Below, piece after piece: positions 42,101 through 50,465 of a stretch of 64,000 nucleotides of DNA; position 1 is the stretch's first letter; every line of letters begins with the position of its first letter. The translations under genes and the position numbers were made by a program. This DNA comes from an uncultured Nostoc sp. Its GTDB lineage: Bacteria > Cyanobacteriota > Cyanobacteriia > Cyanobacteriales > Nostocaceae. The stretch is taken from contig NZ_CALMFY010000075.1 in the NCBI RefSeq assembly GCF_937863485.1, forward strand, positions 16,357 through 80,356, in the 5' to 3' direction. The notes beneath the pieces are model-generated. The model was not told the DNA's origin. It searched no databases and worked only from the letters and a program-made list of their open reading frames with translations.

Positions 42101-43486
42101 GCAGGCAACTTTGGCTTACAGGGCGACGTTTCCGGCAACTTCACCGACGCTGGCAACAATCTAATTGGCAATAGCACTGGTAGTACTGGCTTTACCACCA
42201 GTACCCTCGTTGGCACCAGCGCCAACCCCATTAACCCGAAACTCACCCCGCTGCAAAATAACGGCGGTGCAACCTTGACTCATGCATTACTTGAGAATAG
42301 TTCTGCAATTAACGCAGGCAAGAATGCTCTGATTCCAGCAGGGATCACCACTGACCAACGTGGCGCTGGATTTGACAGAATATCTAAAGGTACAGTTGAT
42401 ATTGGCGCATTAGAGTTTAATGGGCTGAATGGAACCAATGGCGCTGATAATCTCGTGGGCAAGAACTATGGTGACATAATTAACGCTCAAGGCGGGAATG
42501 ATACCATCACAGGGAATCAAGGTAACGACATCCTAACTGGTGGCGGCGGCAAGGATAAATTTATTTACAACTTAGGTGACGGTGTTGATACGATCACTGA
42601 TTTTGGGGGGTTAGGTAAAGGCTCAAATCCCTCGACAGCAATCGTTAGCGAATTGGATACCCTGAAATTCCAAGGTACTGGATTGACAGCCAAAAATCTG
42701 CGACTTACCCAGAATGGTAAGAATCTGGAAGTCACCTTTGAAGGGGTGGCTAATGACAAAGTTATCCTGCAAAACTTTCCTTTAGAAAACCTAGACAACC
42801 TATCAACGCTGGGCAATATCCTGTTTGATGGGCAAAGTAGCATTCGTGACAGCTTTGATGTCTTCGATGCCAACTCCACCCAAAGTAGCATCTTCAACAA
42901 AAATACAGTCACCTTTCTCAATGACCTAAATAACAATGTCAATGGCTTTGACAACTCAGCTGATGTGATTAATGGTCAGGGGGGTAATGACTACATCAAT
43001 GGCAAGAGTGGCAACGACCTGTTACGCGGTGGTGATGGTAACGATACCCTGGTTGGTAGTGCTGGTGATGACATCCTAATTGGCGGTAAAGGTAGCAATA
43101 ACCTCAGTGGTGGTGCTGGTAATGATATCCTGCTTGTTGGTGATTATGATGCTGATTACTCTTCTGATGATCAAGAGCAGAATGATATCCTTTATGGTGG
43201 TAGTGGTAATGACCAGTTTATCTATCAAAGCTATAGCACTAATAATATAATCATTGACTTTAATCAGAATGAAGATAAGTTAGTTCTTACTAACGTGTTT
43301 AAGAATCGGGGCTACACTGGCAGCAATCCCATCGCTGATGGCTATCTACAGTTTGTGCAATCGGGTACTGCTACAAAAGTTAATTACTCTCCCTATAGTA
43401 ATGGTGGTTATTTCGATGAGACCTTGGCGACTTTGAATAATTTCACGGCTACAAATCTGGTAGTCGGTACTAACGTCATCGTCTAG
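39179..43486 (+). CDS. Large secreted DUF4347/beta-helix/RTX protein
   Basis: A 1435-residue protein. Residues 20-190 are a DUF4347 domain (SIVFIDMAVEDYSGLV; IHLVCHGAPGYLQLGN; LLIYGCKVAFGDAG), whose HG and GC motifs recall caspase-like folds. Two copies of a parallel beta-helix module follow (about 200-640 and 655-1080). Each opens with TLREAI/SLRQAI and contains many LTNSTVSGNT repeats and an ENNGGAT...DQRGAGF closing block. RTX nonapeptides occur near 1095-1125 and 1265-1330 (GGNDTITGNQGNDILTGGGG). No N-terminal signal peptide is present; the C-terminal RTX region suggests export by a type I system and Ca2+-dependent folding. Low complexity and internal duplication suggest repeat-driven change. 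Role probably at the cell surface. Confidence 0.88.
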   Translation: MATLHTSHLQVNHATSTSNTDSIVFIDMAVEDYSGLVNGVVDNTRVFLLDSTDNGVEQITEILGSYTGENLTNIHLVCHGAPGYLQLGNTHLGLDTLEEYSQQLQQWQKIFLASAKSDNPWNLLIYGCKVAFGDAGAEFVEKLHQLTGANIAASSKLIGNAALDGNWELEVCTADIKVNLAFAETTRKAYAGVLATFTVNNTGDTDDGNANNGITTLREAINLANATHGDDTIAFGGVFSDTTPDVITLTSAQLTITDDVTILGTGASKLTVSGNNASRVFEISGIGTDAMIDGLTVANGNINTNYDSGGGVRVDDSAILRLTNSTVSRNTGGGLSNPGILNLTGSSVSGNTGTGIANGGFLDLTESSVSGNAGEGIANDGTVSLTNSSVSSNTGDGISNYAFGAYHLISSGSLSLTNSSVSDNTASGISNVGSYLRLTNSSVSGNTAGGISNSHLSDTYFDASSSAILINSTVSGNKATSNGGGIYNNDTLTLINTTITNNTADSNSDGTGDGGGVFNDGGTITVGNTIIAGNFDKSTSANIYPDVAGSFSDSGNNLIGNNTGSTGLTTTTLVGSSANPINPKLGPLQNNGGATFTDAILLGSRAINAGNNSLIAGSINTDQRGAGFNRISDETVDIGAYEVQPLTTKPPINTDTVVTNTNDSGAGSLRQAILNANATVGADTITFAGVFTDATPDIITLISGKLTITNDLTILGTGVSNLTISGNNASGVFEISGTGTDTSINGLKIANAKDAFGSILLNSNASLSLTNSTVSDNSGSVGGIFNRGNLSLTNTTVSDNRGSSLGGGIFNKGTLSITGSTVSGNTADTYGGGIFNTGNLSLTNSTVSSNYLPTEISNERLPGNYLTNSYGGGIFNTGNLSITKSTVSNSSAINGGGIFNQGTFNLNNSTVSSNTSYTEGNGISNKGILTLTNSTITNNDISSYFNGDAQSYGGKGSSVFNDSHGSVIVGNTIIAGNFGLQGDVSGNFTDAGNNLIGNSTGSTGFTTSTLVGTSANPINPKLTPLQNNGGATLTHALLENSSAINAGKNALIPAGITTDQRGAGFDRISKGTVDIGALEFNGLNGTNGADNLVGKNYGDIINAQGGNDTITGNQGNDILTGGGGKDKFIYNLGDGVDTITDFGGLGKGSNPSTAIVSELDTLKFQGTGLTAKNLRLTQNGKNLEVTFEGVANDKVILQNFPLENLDNLSTLGNILFDGQSSIRDSFDVFDANSTQSSIFNKNTVTFLNDLNNNVNGFDNSADVINGQGGNDYINGKSGNDLLRGGDGNDTLVGSAGDDILIGGKGSNNLSGGAGNDILLVGDYDADYSSDDQEQNDILYGGSGNDQFIYQSYSTNNIIIDFNQNEDKLVLTNVFKNRGYTGSNPIADGYLQFVQSGTATKVNYSPYSNGGYFDETLATLNNFTATNLVVGTNVIV

Positions 43487-43589
43487 CGCTCAGTTATAGC
43501 CTGTAGTGAAAAACAGCCATAGCACTGCTACGTCTCTATAAGGGTTTTGGATAAGGCATAATTAATTTCTGGAGATATCTATTGCTTGA

Positions 43590-43628
43590 TTCTGGATTTT
43601 AGAAACATCTAAAATCCAAAATCTAGAA
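43590..43628. repeat. Heptad repeats between the RTX gene and rpiA
   Basis: TGGATTTTAGAAACATC and CTAAAATCCAAAATCTAGA form an inverted pair from the same ATTTTAG/ATCCAAA family as in the atp operon. It could serve as a terminator for the flanking convergent genes. Confidence 0.6.
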
Positions 43629-43631
43629 CTC

Positions 43632-44339
43632 TTACAGTTGCCGCACTAATGGCTGACCATCTTTGACTTCACCAATCAAAACTAAATCGACACAGTTAAC
43701 AAAGATACCATTTTCCAAAACGCCGGGAATGTTATTCAATGTCTTTTCTAGGCTGGCTGGATCTTCAATAGAGTCAAATCTGACATCTAAGACAAAGTTC
43801 CCTTGATCAGTGATCACTGGGCCAGCTTTTTTTACACCCATGCGGAGTTCTGGTTTACCACCAAGTTTTTTGATGGCATTGGTAACAGGAGTAATTGCCA
43901 TTGGAATCACTTCCACAGGCACAGCGAAACTAGAACCCAAGCGGTCTACTAACTTACCACTATCTACCACGACGATGAACTGTTCTGCCAGGTAGTCTAC
44001 GACTTTTTCGCGGGTATGTGCTGCACCACCGCCTTTAATCAAATTCTTCTGCGGATCAACTTCATCTGCACCATCAATGGCAATATCGATGTGGTCGATA
44101 GCGTCCAAAGTGGCGAGAGGAACACCATACTGCTTCGCCAGCACTTCTGACTGAAACGAGGTAGGTATACCAATGATATCTTTGAGTTCACCAGAATTGA
44201 GGCGATCGCCCAAAAACTGAATCGTATATGCTGTAGTTGACCCCGTACCCAACCCAACGATGGAACCAGATTTTACCAGGGCGGCGGCGGCTTTGCCAAC
44301 TTCTTGCTTCATCAACTTTACGGGATCTGTTGCTGTCAT
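43632..44339 (-). CDS. rpiA: Ribose-5-phosphate isomerase A
   Basis: Interconverts ribose 5-phosphate and ribulose 5-phosphate in the Calvin and pentose phosphate cycles. The 235 residues include the substrate loop [17 protein letters not shown], the catalytic aspartate region [12 protein letters not shown] and the catalytic glutamate loop [13 protein letters not shown]. The start is the ATG at 44339 ([14 protein letters not shown]), 8 nt after AGGAG; an in-frame TTG two codons upstream is not needed. Single gene, convergent with the RTX protein. Confidence 0.97.
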   Translation of the reverse strand: MTATDPVKLMKQEVGKAAAALVKSGSIVGLGTGSTTAYTIQFLGDRLNSGELKDIIGIPTSFQSEVLAKQYGVPLATLDAIDHIDIAIDGADEVDPQKNLIKGGGAAHTREKVVDYLAEQFIVVVDSGKLVDRLGSSFAVPVEVIPMAITPVTNAIKKLGGKPELRMGVKKAGPVITDQGNFVLDVRFDSIEDPASLEKTLNNIPGVLENGIFVNCVDLVLIGEVKDGQPLVRQL

Positions 44340-44509
44340 TCCCAAAACTCCTGAAAAACTGACTATAGTCCATAGTAGTGGGCAGATAACGTCAAAAGAT
44401 GAAAGGTAAAAAACAAGTTTTTGCTAATTTCTACTTCCTTGATTAGGGACTGACAAAAAATAAAACATCATAGTGTCCGGGACAAAGGAAATGAATAATG
44501 TAATATAGT

Positions 44510-44523
44510 GTATATTAATATAC
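44510..44523 (+). promoter_or_regulatory. Candidate NtcA box (GTA-N8-TAC)
   Basis: The perfect 14-bp palindrome GTATATTAATATAC fits the NtcA consensus GTAN8TAC. Exactly 22 nt later is TACACT, which fits the TAN3T -10 of NtcA-activated promoters. However, the -10 would fall inside the first codons of the annotated downstream gene, so either that start is too early or the site acts otherwise. A second palindrome, TGTCCGGGACA, lies at 44474-44484. Confidence 0.4.
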
Positions 44524-44530
44524 GAAAATT

Positions 44531-45010
44531 ATGAATAAGCCACAGTACACTGCTTCTACTTTTGAGCAACTTTTCGCTGAGATTGCCCCGGAAGTAGCAA
44601 ATACCTTCACGGTGGAGCAATTAGAAGCGATAAAAAGGGGTTTTGCCTCTCGTGGTCGGACCCGTCATGCTTTAGACATAAGAGTTTCAGTGCCAATTCC
44701 CGGATTAAGGTTTTATCTGGTGTTATTAGCAGGTTCAGAACGTCGCTCTAAATTGCGTTTACGCTCTGAAAAAGGTTTATATCCTTTTTGGACTCCAGCC
44801 AATATCTTGTTCCTCATCGGATTTCTAATCATTCTATCGGCTTGTGGCTACACTTTATTTTCTTTTGCATTGTCTTCACTTACTCCCATATCTGCCTCGT
44901 ATTACCCTGCTTCAATTCCTTGGATTGACGATAAATCAGAATGTGAATATACCAGTAGAGTCTGGCATGATGGGAAGTGCTGGGATTCTGAACACAGTCC
45001 TAATTTTTAA
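44531..45010 (+). CDS. Hypothetical membrane protein
   Basis: A 159-residue protein. The N-terminal half is soluble and basic (LEAIKRGFASRGRTRHALDI then RVSVPIPG). One membrane segment is near 95-117 (ANILFLIGFLIILSACGYTL), and an exposed tail with paired cysteines follows (DDKSECEYTSRVWHDGKCWD). The ATG at 44531 follows a candidate NtcA palindrome by only 7 bp. If that promoter is real, translation would begin downstream, for example at the GTG in ANTFTVEQL. No family name is recognised. Confidence 0.7.
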   Translation: MNKPQYTASTFEQLFAEIAPEVANTFTVEQLEAIKRGFASRGRTRHALDIRVSVPIPGLRFYLVLLAGSERRSKLRLRSEKGLYPFWTPANILFLIGFLIILSACGYTLFSFALSSLTPISASYYPASIPWIDDKSECEYTSRVWHDGKCWDSEHSPNF

Positions 45011-45163
45011 AATTTCTAGCTACACCCTACGTAGCCGCAGCAACATTGCCCAGTCTAAATTCGTCACTAGTTAAGTTACAGGTTATTAGGAATACCAAAC
45101 TTCGCCTTAACCTCAATAACGTAGTTTTTTAAATTCATTTAACAGCTAAAAGTGGTTATTATA

Positions 45164-45844
45164 ATGCGTCAGCTTTCAATTACTCTATCTTTAGTGGCCC
45201 TACTACAAAACTTACCAGCAATTGCTCAAGCTCAAGTGCCAGAAACTACTTCTGGAATCCCATCTGATTCCATTCAACAGGTAACTGCTGTCAAATGGAT
45301 GACAAACTTTTCCGATGGCAAGTTTTATCCAGAAAGGTTAGTGAGTAGGGCAGAATTAGCGTCAATTATGGTAAAAGCATTTGGGCTAAATAAAAGACAA
45401 GCTGTTAGCAAAGAAAATTTAGCTATTCCAGATGTTCCTGCTTCTCATTGGGCATTTAATGATATACAGACAGTCTTAAAAACTGACATTATGAAAGGCT
45501 ATCGGGGCAATGAATTTTTCCCTAATCAAAAGGTGACAAGGGCAGAAGCTCTTGCTATTTTCGCCCAAGCTTATGGTGTATTCCAGTTTCCTGATGACGC
45601 TGTTAATGAGATTCTGGCTTCACATCCAGATGAAAAGTCTATCCCAGCTTGGGCTAGAAAAGCGATCGCTACAGTGGCTAGTGAGGGATTTCTTAACACA
45701 GATGCTCAAGGAAATATTTCCCCATTAAAACCTGTTACCCGTGGGGATATGGCTTATGTATTGAGTAAATATTTGCAACGACAACAGCGACAACCCGAAA
45801 CACCAGAAATTCCGGTTATTCCAGATAGCCCACAATCTCCTTAA
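45164..45844 (+). CDS. SLH-domain exported protein
   Basis: A 226-residue protein with a signal peptide (MRQLSITLSLVALLQNLPAI, cleavage near AQA). It has two to three S-layer homology units: VKWMTNFSDGKFYPERLVSR, IPDVPASHWAFNDIQTVLKT with GYRGNEFFPNQKVTRAEAL, and SIPAWARKAIATVASEGFLN with LKPVTRGDMAYVLS. SLH units bind cell-wall polymers, so the protein is probably periplasmic and wall-attached. The ATG at 45164 is preferred to a GTG four codons upstream because it gives a standard signal peptide. Confidence 0.87.
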   Translation: MRQLSITLSLVALLQNLPAIAQAQVPETTSGIPSDSIQQVTAVKWMTNFSDGKFYPERLVSRAELASIMVKAFGLNKRQAVSKENLAIPDVPASHWAFNDIQTVLKTDIMKGYRGNEFFPNQKVTRAEALAIFAQAYGVFQFPDDAVNEILASHPDEKSIPAWARKAIATVASEGFLNTDAQGNISPLKPVTRGDMAYVLSKYLQRQQRQPETPEIPVIPDSPQSP

Positions 45845-45878
45845 CTGAATTTTATTCAGTTAAGCGACGTGTTTAAAA

Positions 45879-47174
45879 TTAGTTTTGACCCGGACTTCTA
45901 TACTTGTCTCGAATCTGGCGAAGATATAAGGAATTAGACTGTGTTGGTTGCTGCAACACATAATTAGACTGTGGTGGTTGCGTCGGCTGCTGCAAGCCAT
46001 AATTAGACTGTGGTAGTTGCGTCGGCTGCTGCAAGCCATAATTCCCATAATTAGACTGTGGTAGTTGCGTTGGCTGCTGCAAGCCATAATTCCCATATCC
46101 CACAGGGTTTGTTGGGGTGACAACGCCTTGACTCGGAATCTGCCTAGAGTAAGGTGAAATATTACTTGGTGCGGCAGAGCTGACTGGGGGCGTCACTGGT
46201 GCTACATTAGGCACTACCTGACCACTATTTAAATTATTATAGGGATTTTGCGGTAAGTTCGTACCCGTTGACGGATAACCTGTACCAGTATTTAACCCAT
46301 TACTAGGCAATACCTGACCGTTATTTAAATTACTGTAGGGATTTTGTGGTAAGTTCGTACCCGTTGACGTGTAGCCGTTCCCAGCAGTTAACCCACTACT
46401 TGGTAGAGAATTCTGATTGGGTAAGCTGTTGATGGGTGGCATTAACGTTGTTCCTGAGTCAGAGACTCGACCCAAGGGATTTGTCTGAGTTGCAGTGATC
46501 CCATTGAAGCTAGACGATTTCTGGTTTGTTGATTGGTTGAGTGCTGCTTGCAGAGGGCTGAGGGAGACAGAATTTTGATTTTTTTTGGTTTGATTAGTCA
46601 ATCCAATACTCAGGCTAGAGGATGTTTGTTCCCCCTCTGTTGGTTCAGATGCTGTATTTAAGGTCTTCAGACCTAGAAACTGGTTATTACTATCAACCGT
46701 CCCAGTCCGTAATAAATTTTCTGTTTGGACAACAAAGGGATTTTTCACGGCTGGGGAGGTGTCGCCATTAACGCCTAAACCAGGATTTAATTTGGTATCA
46801 CTACCAGACTTTTGTTTGTTAATTACATCTTCTAATAAGCTTTTGCTCTTTTTTTCCTCAGTGTTTTCATTAGGAGTATTTGGCGTTAATGAGACAGTTG
46901 CTTGATCAAAATCATTAAACAAAACTGGCAGGTTATCAATATCTGCGGCAATAGCTCTGTCTTCTGCTGACAGTGAAGAATCAGCAGGCTGTTGTGAAGC
47001 GACTTGGTTTTTTTGCTTATAAACGAAAATATCTGGGTTTGACCAGTATTCCCAGGTTACTAGCCCTACTATAAATAAAAAAATTGCAGTTCCCCAAAAA
47101 CCAGGCTGCCTTAGATACCATAACCTGGCTTTGAGATAGCGTAAGTAGGCGGGAGGATAATGACGATGTGGCAT
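45879..47174 (-). CDS. Membrane-anchored, Pro/Gln/Asn-rich repeat protein
   Basis: A 431-residue protein with one membrane segment near residues 22-44 (FWGTAIFLFIVGLVTWEYW) and a long low-complexity region beyond it rich in N, Q, S, T and P. Two copies of a unit of about 32 residues (STGTNLPQNPYxNLNxGQV) occur around 265-330. The C-terminus is a run of NYGLQQPTQ(L/P)PQS units, encoded by 45-bp or 54-bp direct repeats at 45940-46095. It has no recognised domain. Such tails are often extracytoplasmic and vary in length between strains. It is convergent with the SLH gene, 34 bp apart. Confidence 0.75.
   Translation of the reverse strand: MPHRHYPPAYLRYLKARLWYLRQPGFWGTAIFLFIVGLVTWEYWSNPDIFVYKQKNQVASQQPADSSLSAEDRAIAADIDNLPVLFNDFDQATVSLTPNTPNENTEEKKSKSLLEDVINKQKSGSDTKLNPGLGVNGDTSPAVKNPFVVQTENLLRTGTVDSNNQFLGLKTLNTASEPTEGEQTSSSLSIGLTNQTKKNQNSVSLSPLQAALNQSTNQKSSSFNGITATQTNPLGRVSDSGTTLMPPINSLPNQNSLPSSGLTAGNGYTSTGTNLPQNPYSNLNNGQVLPSNGLNTGTGYPSTGTNLPQNPYNNLNSGQVVPNVAPVTPPVSSAAPSNISPYSRQIPSQGVVTPTNPVGYGNYGLQQPTQLPQSNYGNYGLQQPTQLPQSNYGLQQPTQPPQSNYVLQQPTQSNSLYLRQIRDKYRSPGQN
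45940..46095. repeat. Direct repeats inside the Pro/Gln/Asn-rich gene
   Basis: Near-identical units containing TTAGACTGTGGTAGTTGCGT and CGGCTGCTGCAAGCCATAAT are repeated three to four times, with an optional TCCCATAA insert of 9 bp. The frame is kept (45 or 54 bp, multiples of three), so copy changes would alter protein length without breaking it. Confidence 0.85.
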
Positions 47175-47598
47175 GGGATTGGTAATTGAAATTTACTCAA
47201 AATCGGAAAAACTTGACGAAAGTTGAGAGCGTTGCTGTTTAATGCTTTTGCTTGACTCAACAGAAAATATCTCAACTTAAGTTTGAATGATGATTTCATC
47301 CTAACTTCTCCATCAGTTATTAGTCATTACCAATAGACATGTAGTAGCCAAAAATTTACTTTTTAGCGGCTGGAGTCCTTTGGCAAGATTTTCTAGAAAG
47401 TTATGGTAATTCATGCTCAGTTTTTGGCTATCGGTCACATTGGATAACATCAGGAGTTGACAACTGGTCTAATTTATTGTTGTGGCGGGACAAAAGTTCA
47501 ACTTTTTTACTTTCTAGTTAGCAAACTGTGCTGCAATGCTTCGATACGCCTCTGAGGGCACTGTGCTGCACCGTACTATTAACCAGGAGACTACAGCA
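47175..47598. other. Divergent intergenic region
   Basis: A 424-bp gap between the repeat-rich membrane protein (minus) and the CBS-CP12 gene (plus). It must hold both promoters. No clear operator was seen. CAGGAG at 47584 is the ribosome binding site of the CBS-CP12 gene. Confidence 0.4.
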
Positions 47599-48219
47599 AT
47601 GATGAAAGCTGAAGATATCATGACCAAAGATGTAGTTACCATTCGCGGTTCGGCGACTGTTGCTGAAGCGGTAGGGGTGATGAAGGAAAAAGGATTGCGG
47701 GCGCTGGTTGTGGATCGTCGCTATGACAATGATGCTTATGGCATTGTTACAGAAACGGATATTGTTTATAAGGTAACAGCCTACGGTAAAGACCCAAAGC
47801 AAGTGCGGGTTTACGAAATTATGAGCAAGCCCTGCATTGTGGTCAATCCTGATTTGAGTGTGGAATATGTAGCGCGGTTATTTGCTAACACTGGTATTCA
47901 TCGAGCACCTGTGATTCAGAGCAAGCTGTTGGGTATCATTTCGATTACCGACATTTTGACCAAAAGCGACTTTGTAGAAGCTCCAAAAGCCCTACTGCTG
48001 GAGGAGAGAATTCAAAAAGCCATTGAGCAGGCTCGGTCTATTTGCACCGGACAAGGTGCTTATTCTAAAGCCTGTGCAGCTGCCTGGGATGAGGTAGAAG
48101 AACTTCAAGCAGAAGCAGCTCATCAGAAATCTGAGGGTATGGTATCAGCCAAAGTCTCTTTTGAAGAATACTGCAAGGAAAACCCAGATGCACCGGAGTG
48201 TCGAAGTTATCATCCGTAA
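47599..48219 (+). CDS. CBS-CP12 fusion protein
   Basis: A 206-residue soluble protein. Two CBS motifs occupy about residues 1-125 (AEDIMTKDVVTIRGSATVAE; YEIMSKPCIVVNPDLSVEYV), forming a Bateman module that usually binds adenine nucleotides. The C-terminal 75 residues are a CP12 domain with both cysteine pairs: ARSICTGQGAYSKACAAAWD then EVEELQAEA, and YCKENPDAPECRSY. CP12 binds GAPDH and phosphoribulokinase in the dark to switch off the Calvin cycle, and CBS-CP12 fusions are known in cyanobacteria. The ATG at 47599 is chosen for its CAGGAG site; the 21 upstream codons in frame look untranslated. Confidence 0.93.
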   Translation: MMKAEDIMTKDVVTIRGSATVAEAVGVMKEKGLRALVVDRRYDNDAYGIVTETDIVYKVTAYGKDPKQVRVYEIMSKPCIVVNPDLSVEYVARLFANTGIHRAPVIQSKLLGIISITDILTKSDFVEAPKALLLEERIQKAIEQARSICTGQGAYSKACAAAWDEVEELQAEAAHQKSEGMVSAKVSFEEYCKENPDAPECRSYHP

Positions 48220-48287
48220 TTGAGGTGTGGAGATAAAGAGGAAGGGGGCAAAAGGGCAGAGAGAGGCTCCCCTGTTCTCCGCTTCCT

Positions 48288-49469
48288 CTACCGTTTGGCA
48301 ACTCGCATCAATAAAAATAAACCTATTCCTAAAAAAAGAAAGTTCGGCAACCAAGCCCCCATAAAGGGAGAGAGGACACCTGCTTGCGCGATCGCACCAC
48401 CAATAAAGAAAATTAAGTAGTACGAAAATATAACTACAACGCTAATCCCAAAGCTGGTGCCTCTTCCAGTTCGCTGGGGTATGCTTCCCATAGCTGCACC
48501 TACCAAGCCAAAAACTACACATACAAAGGGCAAAGAGATTTTTTGTTGAATTCGCACTTCGAGTTTACGAATTTTTTGGCGATCGCCACCGAGAAGTTCC
48601 ACTTGTAGTTGATCTAGGGCTTCAGAAATATTCATCTCACCATAATCGCGGCTTTTTTCTGCCAGACTTAATGGCGTGCGCGGTAGTTGCAGTTGTTGGT
48701 GTTCAAATCTAACAATGTTGCGATAGGAGCGATCGGCAGCAACAAAATAGATCGTGCCGTTATAAAAATCCCAGACATTTTGAGAAGCATTCCACTGGGC
48801 AGATTCTGATACCACAATTTGATTCAGACCTTTTGTTGAGCGGTCTATAATCGTCAAACCTTTCATCTGCTTACCATCAAACTGGTCGGCGTAAAACAAG
48901 CGTGTCAATATCCGATTCTTAGAGCCATCTGGCTGGACAGCATCCTGGTATTCAGGATAGAAAATATTTTGCTGTTTCAAAATTGGCTTGTCTGATTTCA
49001 GGGCTTTATCCAGAGTCATTGCCGCTTGGTAATTTGCTGCTGGTGCAATTTGTTCATTAAACACAAATGTCATTCCTGTAACCACAAGACTTAACATCAC
49101 AGCAGTTAGCACCATGCGATAGACGCTTACCCCACAACCACGCAGGGCAATTAGTTCGCTCTCGCTAGAAAGACGACTGTAGGTCATCAAAGTAGCCAGC
49201 AACGTAGACATGGGGAAGGCTAAAACAATAAAGTTGGGAAACTTTAACAAAAAAACTTGAATCGCAATGTCTATAGGTAGCCCAGATTCTACGATTTTTC
49301 TGATGAGATCAAATACAGCATCAATAGTGACACCAAGTGATGAAAAAGCTCCGACACCAAAGAAAAACGGCGCTAACAATTCGCTGGCAAGGTAGCGATC
49401 CATGATCGTAAAAGGCAGCAGCGAATAGAGGTTGTAGAAAGACGTAAACTTCTTTGATATCATAAGCAA
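48288..49469 (-). CDS. LptF/LptG-family permease (LPS export)
   Basis: A 393-residue inner-membrane protein with three N-terminal and three C-terminal membrane helices around a periplasmic beta-jellyroll, the YjgP/YjgQ layout. Seen are MDRYLASELLAPFFFGVGAF near the start, FVLAFPMSTLLATLMTYSRL-like text with SSESELIALRGCGVSV, and a C-terminal LPFVCVVFGLVGAAMGSIPQ. Together with the ABC ATPase LptB it would extract lipopolysaccharide from the inner membrane. It lies downstream of lptA and lptB on the same strand. The start could be 22 codons later at MDRYLAS. Confidence 0.9.
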   Translation of the reverse strand: MLMISKKFTSFYNLYSLLPFTIMDRYLASELLAPFFFGVGAFSSLGVTIDAVFDLIRKIVESGLPIDIAIQVFLLKFPNFIVLAFPMSTLLATLMTYSRLSSESELIALRGCGVSVYRMVLTAVMLSLVVTGMTFVFNEQIAPAANYQAAMTLDKALKSDKPILKQQNIFYPEYQDAVQPDGSKNRILTRLFYADQFDGKQMKGLTIIDRSTKGLNQIVVSESAQWNASQNVWDFYNGTIYFVAADRSYRNIVRFEHQQLQLPRTPLSLAEKSRDYGEMNISEALDQLQVELLGGDRQKIRKLEVRIQQKISLPFVCVVFGLVGAAMGSIPQRTGRGTSFGISVVVIFSYYLIFFIGGAIAQAGVLSPFMGAWLPNFLFLGIGLFLLMRVAKR

Positions 49470-49708
49470 AATTAAATAGTTAAATATTCGCAGTTCTAGT
49501 GAAGTAAAGTATATCTACTGTATTTATGATCAAAATTTCATTTTAAATAGCTAAAGTTAACTAATAAATTCATGCTTATACCAATTTTTTAGAAAACGGC
49601 ACAAAATCAAGCTTGGTCAGACTTAGGGCAAAATCCCCAAGTTTAGGAGCAACCTCAGAATAAAAAATCAAAATAGCCTTTTAAATTATTAACTAAATAA
49701 TTGTTAAT

Positions 49709-50437
49709 TTAGACTTGAAAATTATCCCCTAAATAATATTGCCGCACAAGGGAATTGCCGTAGAGTTCGTCAGTAGCGCCAAAAGCGAGAATTTGTCCCT
49801 CGCGCATGATGTAGGCGCGATCGGTGATCGCCAGGGTTTCGCGGACATTATGATCTGTAATTAAGATTCCCATGCCGCGATCGCGCAGTCGGGCGACAAT
49901 TTGCTGAATTTCTGAGACTGCGATCGGATCAACTCCAGCAAATGGTTCATCCAAAAGTAAAAATTTTGGCCCTTCTTGTCCAGCAGCTAAAGACCTTGCT
50001 AATTCTGTCCGCCGTCGCTCACCACCAGAAAGTTGAATTCCTTTGCTATTAGCTAATTTTTCCAACCGAAACTCTCGCAGTAAAGTTGTGAGTCGTCTTG
50101 TCCACTCCCATCGTGGCACATTAGTTTGCTCTAGCACTAACAGAATATTATCCTGTACCGAAAGTTGGCGGAAAACACTTGGTTCTTGTGCTAGATAGCC
50201 AATACCCAGTCGCGCCCTTTTGTGCATTGGCATTCCCGTAACATCCAGATTACCTAGCCAGACTTTTCCTTGATTAGGTTTTTCTAAACCTGTGGCAATG
50301 TAAAAGGTCGTCGTTTTACCAGCCCCATTGGGGCCTAGTAAACCAACGACTTCGCCCTGAGCAACAGAAAGATTGACACGATTGACAATTACTCGCTTGC
50401 CATAAGATTTATGAATATTCTCTAAAACAATTTTCAT
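49709..50437 (-). CDS. lptB: LPS export ABC transporter ATPase LptB
   Basis: A 242-residue ABC ATPase. Walker A is GPNGAGKTTTFY, the Q-loop YLAQEP, signature LSGGERRRTELARSLA, Walker B KFLLLDEPFAGVDP and the switch histidine ITDHNVRE. The ERRRxEIAR form after the signature is characteristic of LptB. The ATG at 50437 (MKIVLENIHKSYGKR) matches family starts and removes a 29-codon extension. It lies 28 bp after lptA. A 239-bp gap separates it from the permease gene. Confidence 0.95.
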   Translation of the reverse strand: MKIVLENIHKSYGKRVIVNRVNLSVAQGEVVGLLGPNGAGKTTTFYIATGLEKPNQGKVWLGNLDVTGMPMHKRARLGIGYLAQEPSVFRQLSVQDNILLVLEQTNVPRWEWTRRLTTLLREFRLEKLANSKGIQLSGGERRRTELARSLAAGQEGPKFLLLDEPFAGVDPIAVSEIQQIVARLRDRGMGILITDHNVRETLAITDRAYIMREGQILAFGATDELYGNSLVRQYYLGDNFQV

Positions 50438-50465
50438 TGTTCGCGCCCTTTCTTGATAGTAGATG

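Noticed and set aside
45860..46123. Minus-strand frame with repeated ACSSRRNYHSLIM
   Set aside because: It is the shifted frame of the direct repeats in the Pro/Gln/Asn-rich gene.
48220..48301. Small frames after the CBS-CP12 gene on the minus strand
   Set aside because: They read antisense to the CBS-CP12 3' end and into the permease terminus, with no gene-like features.
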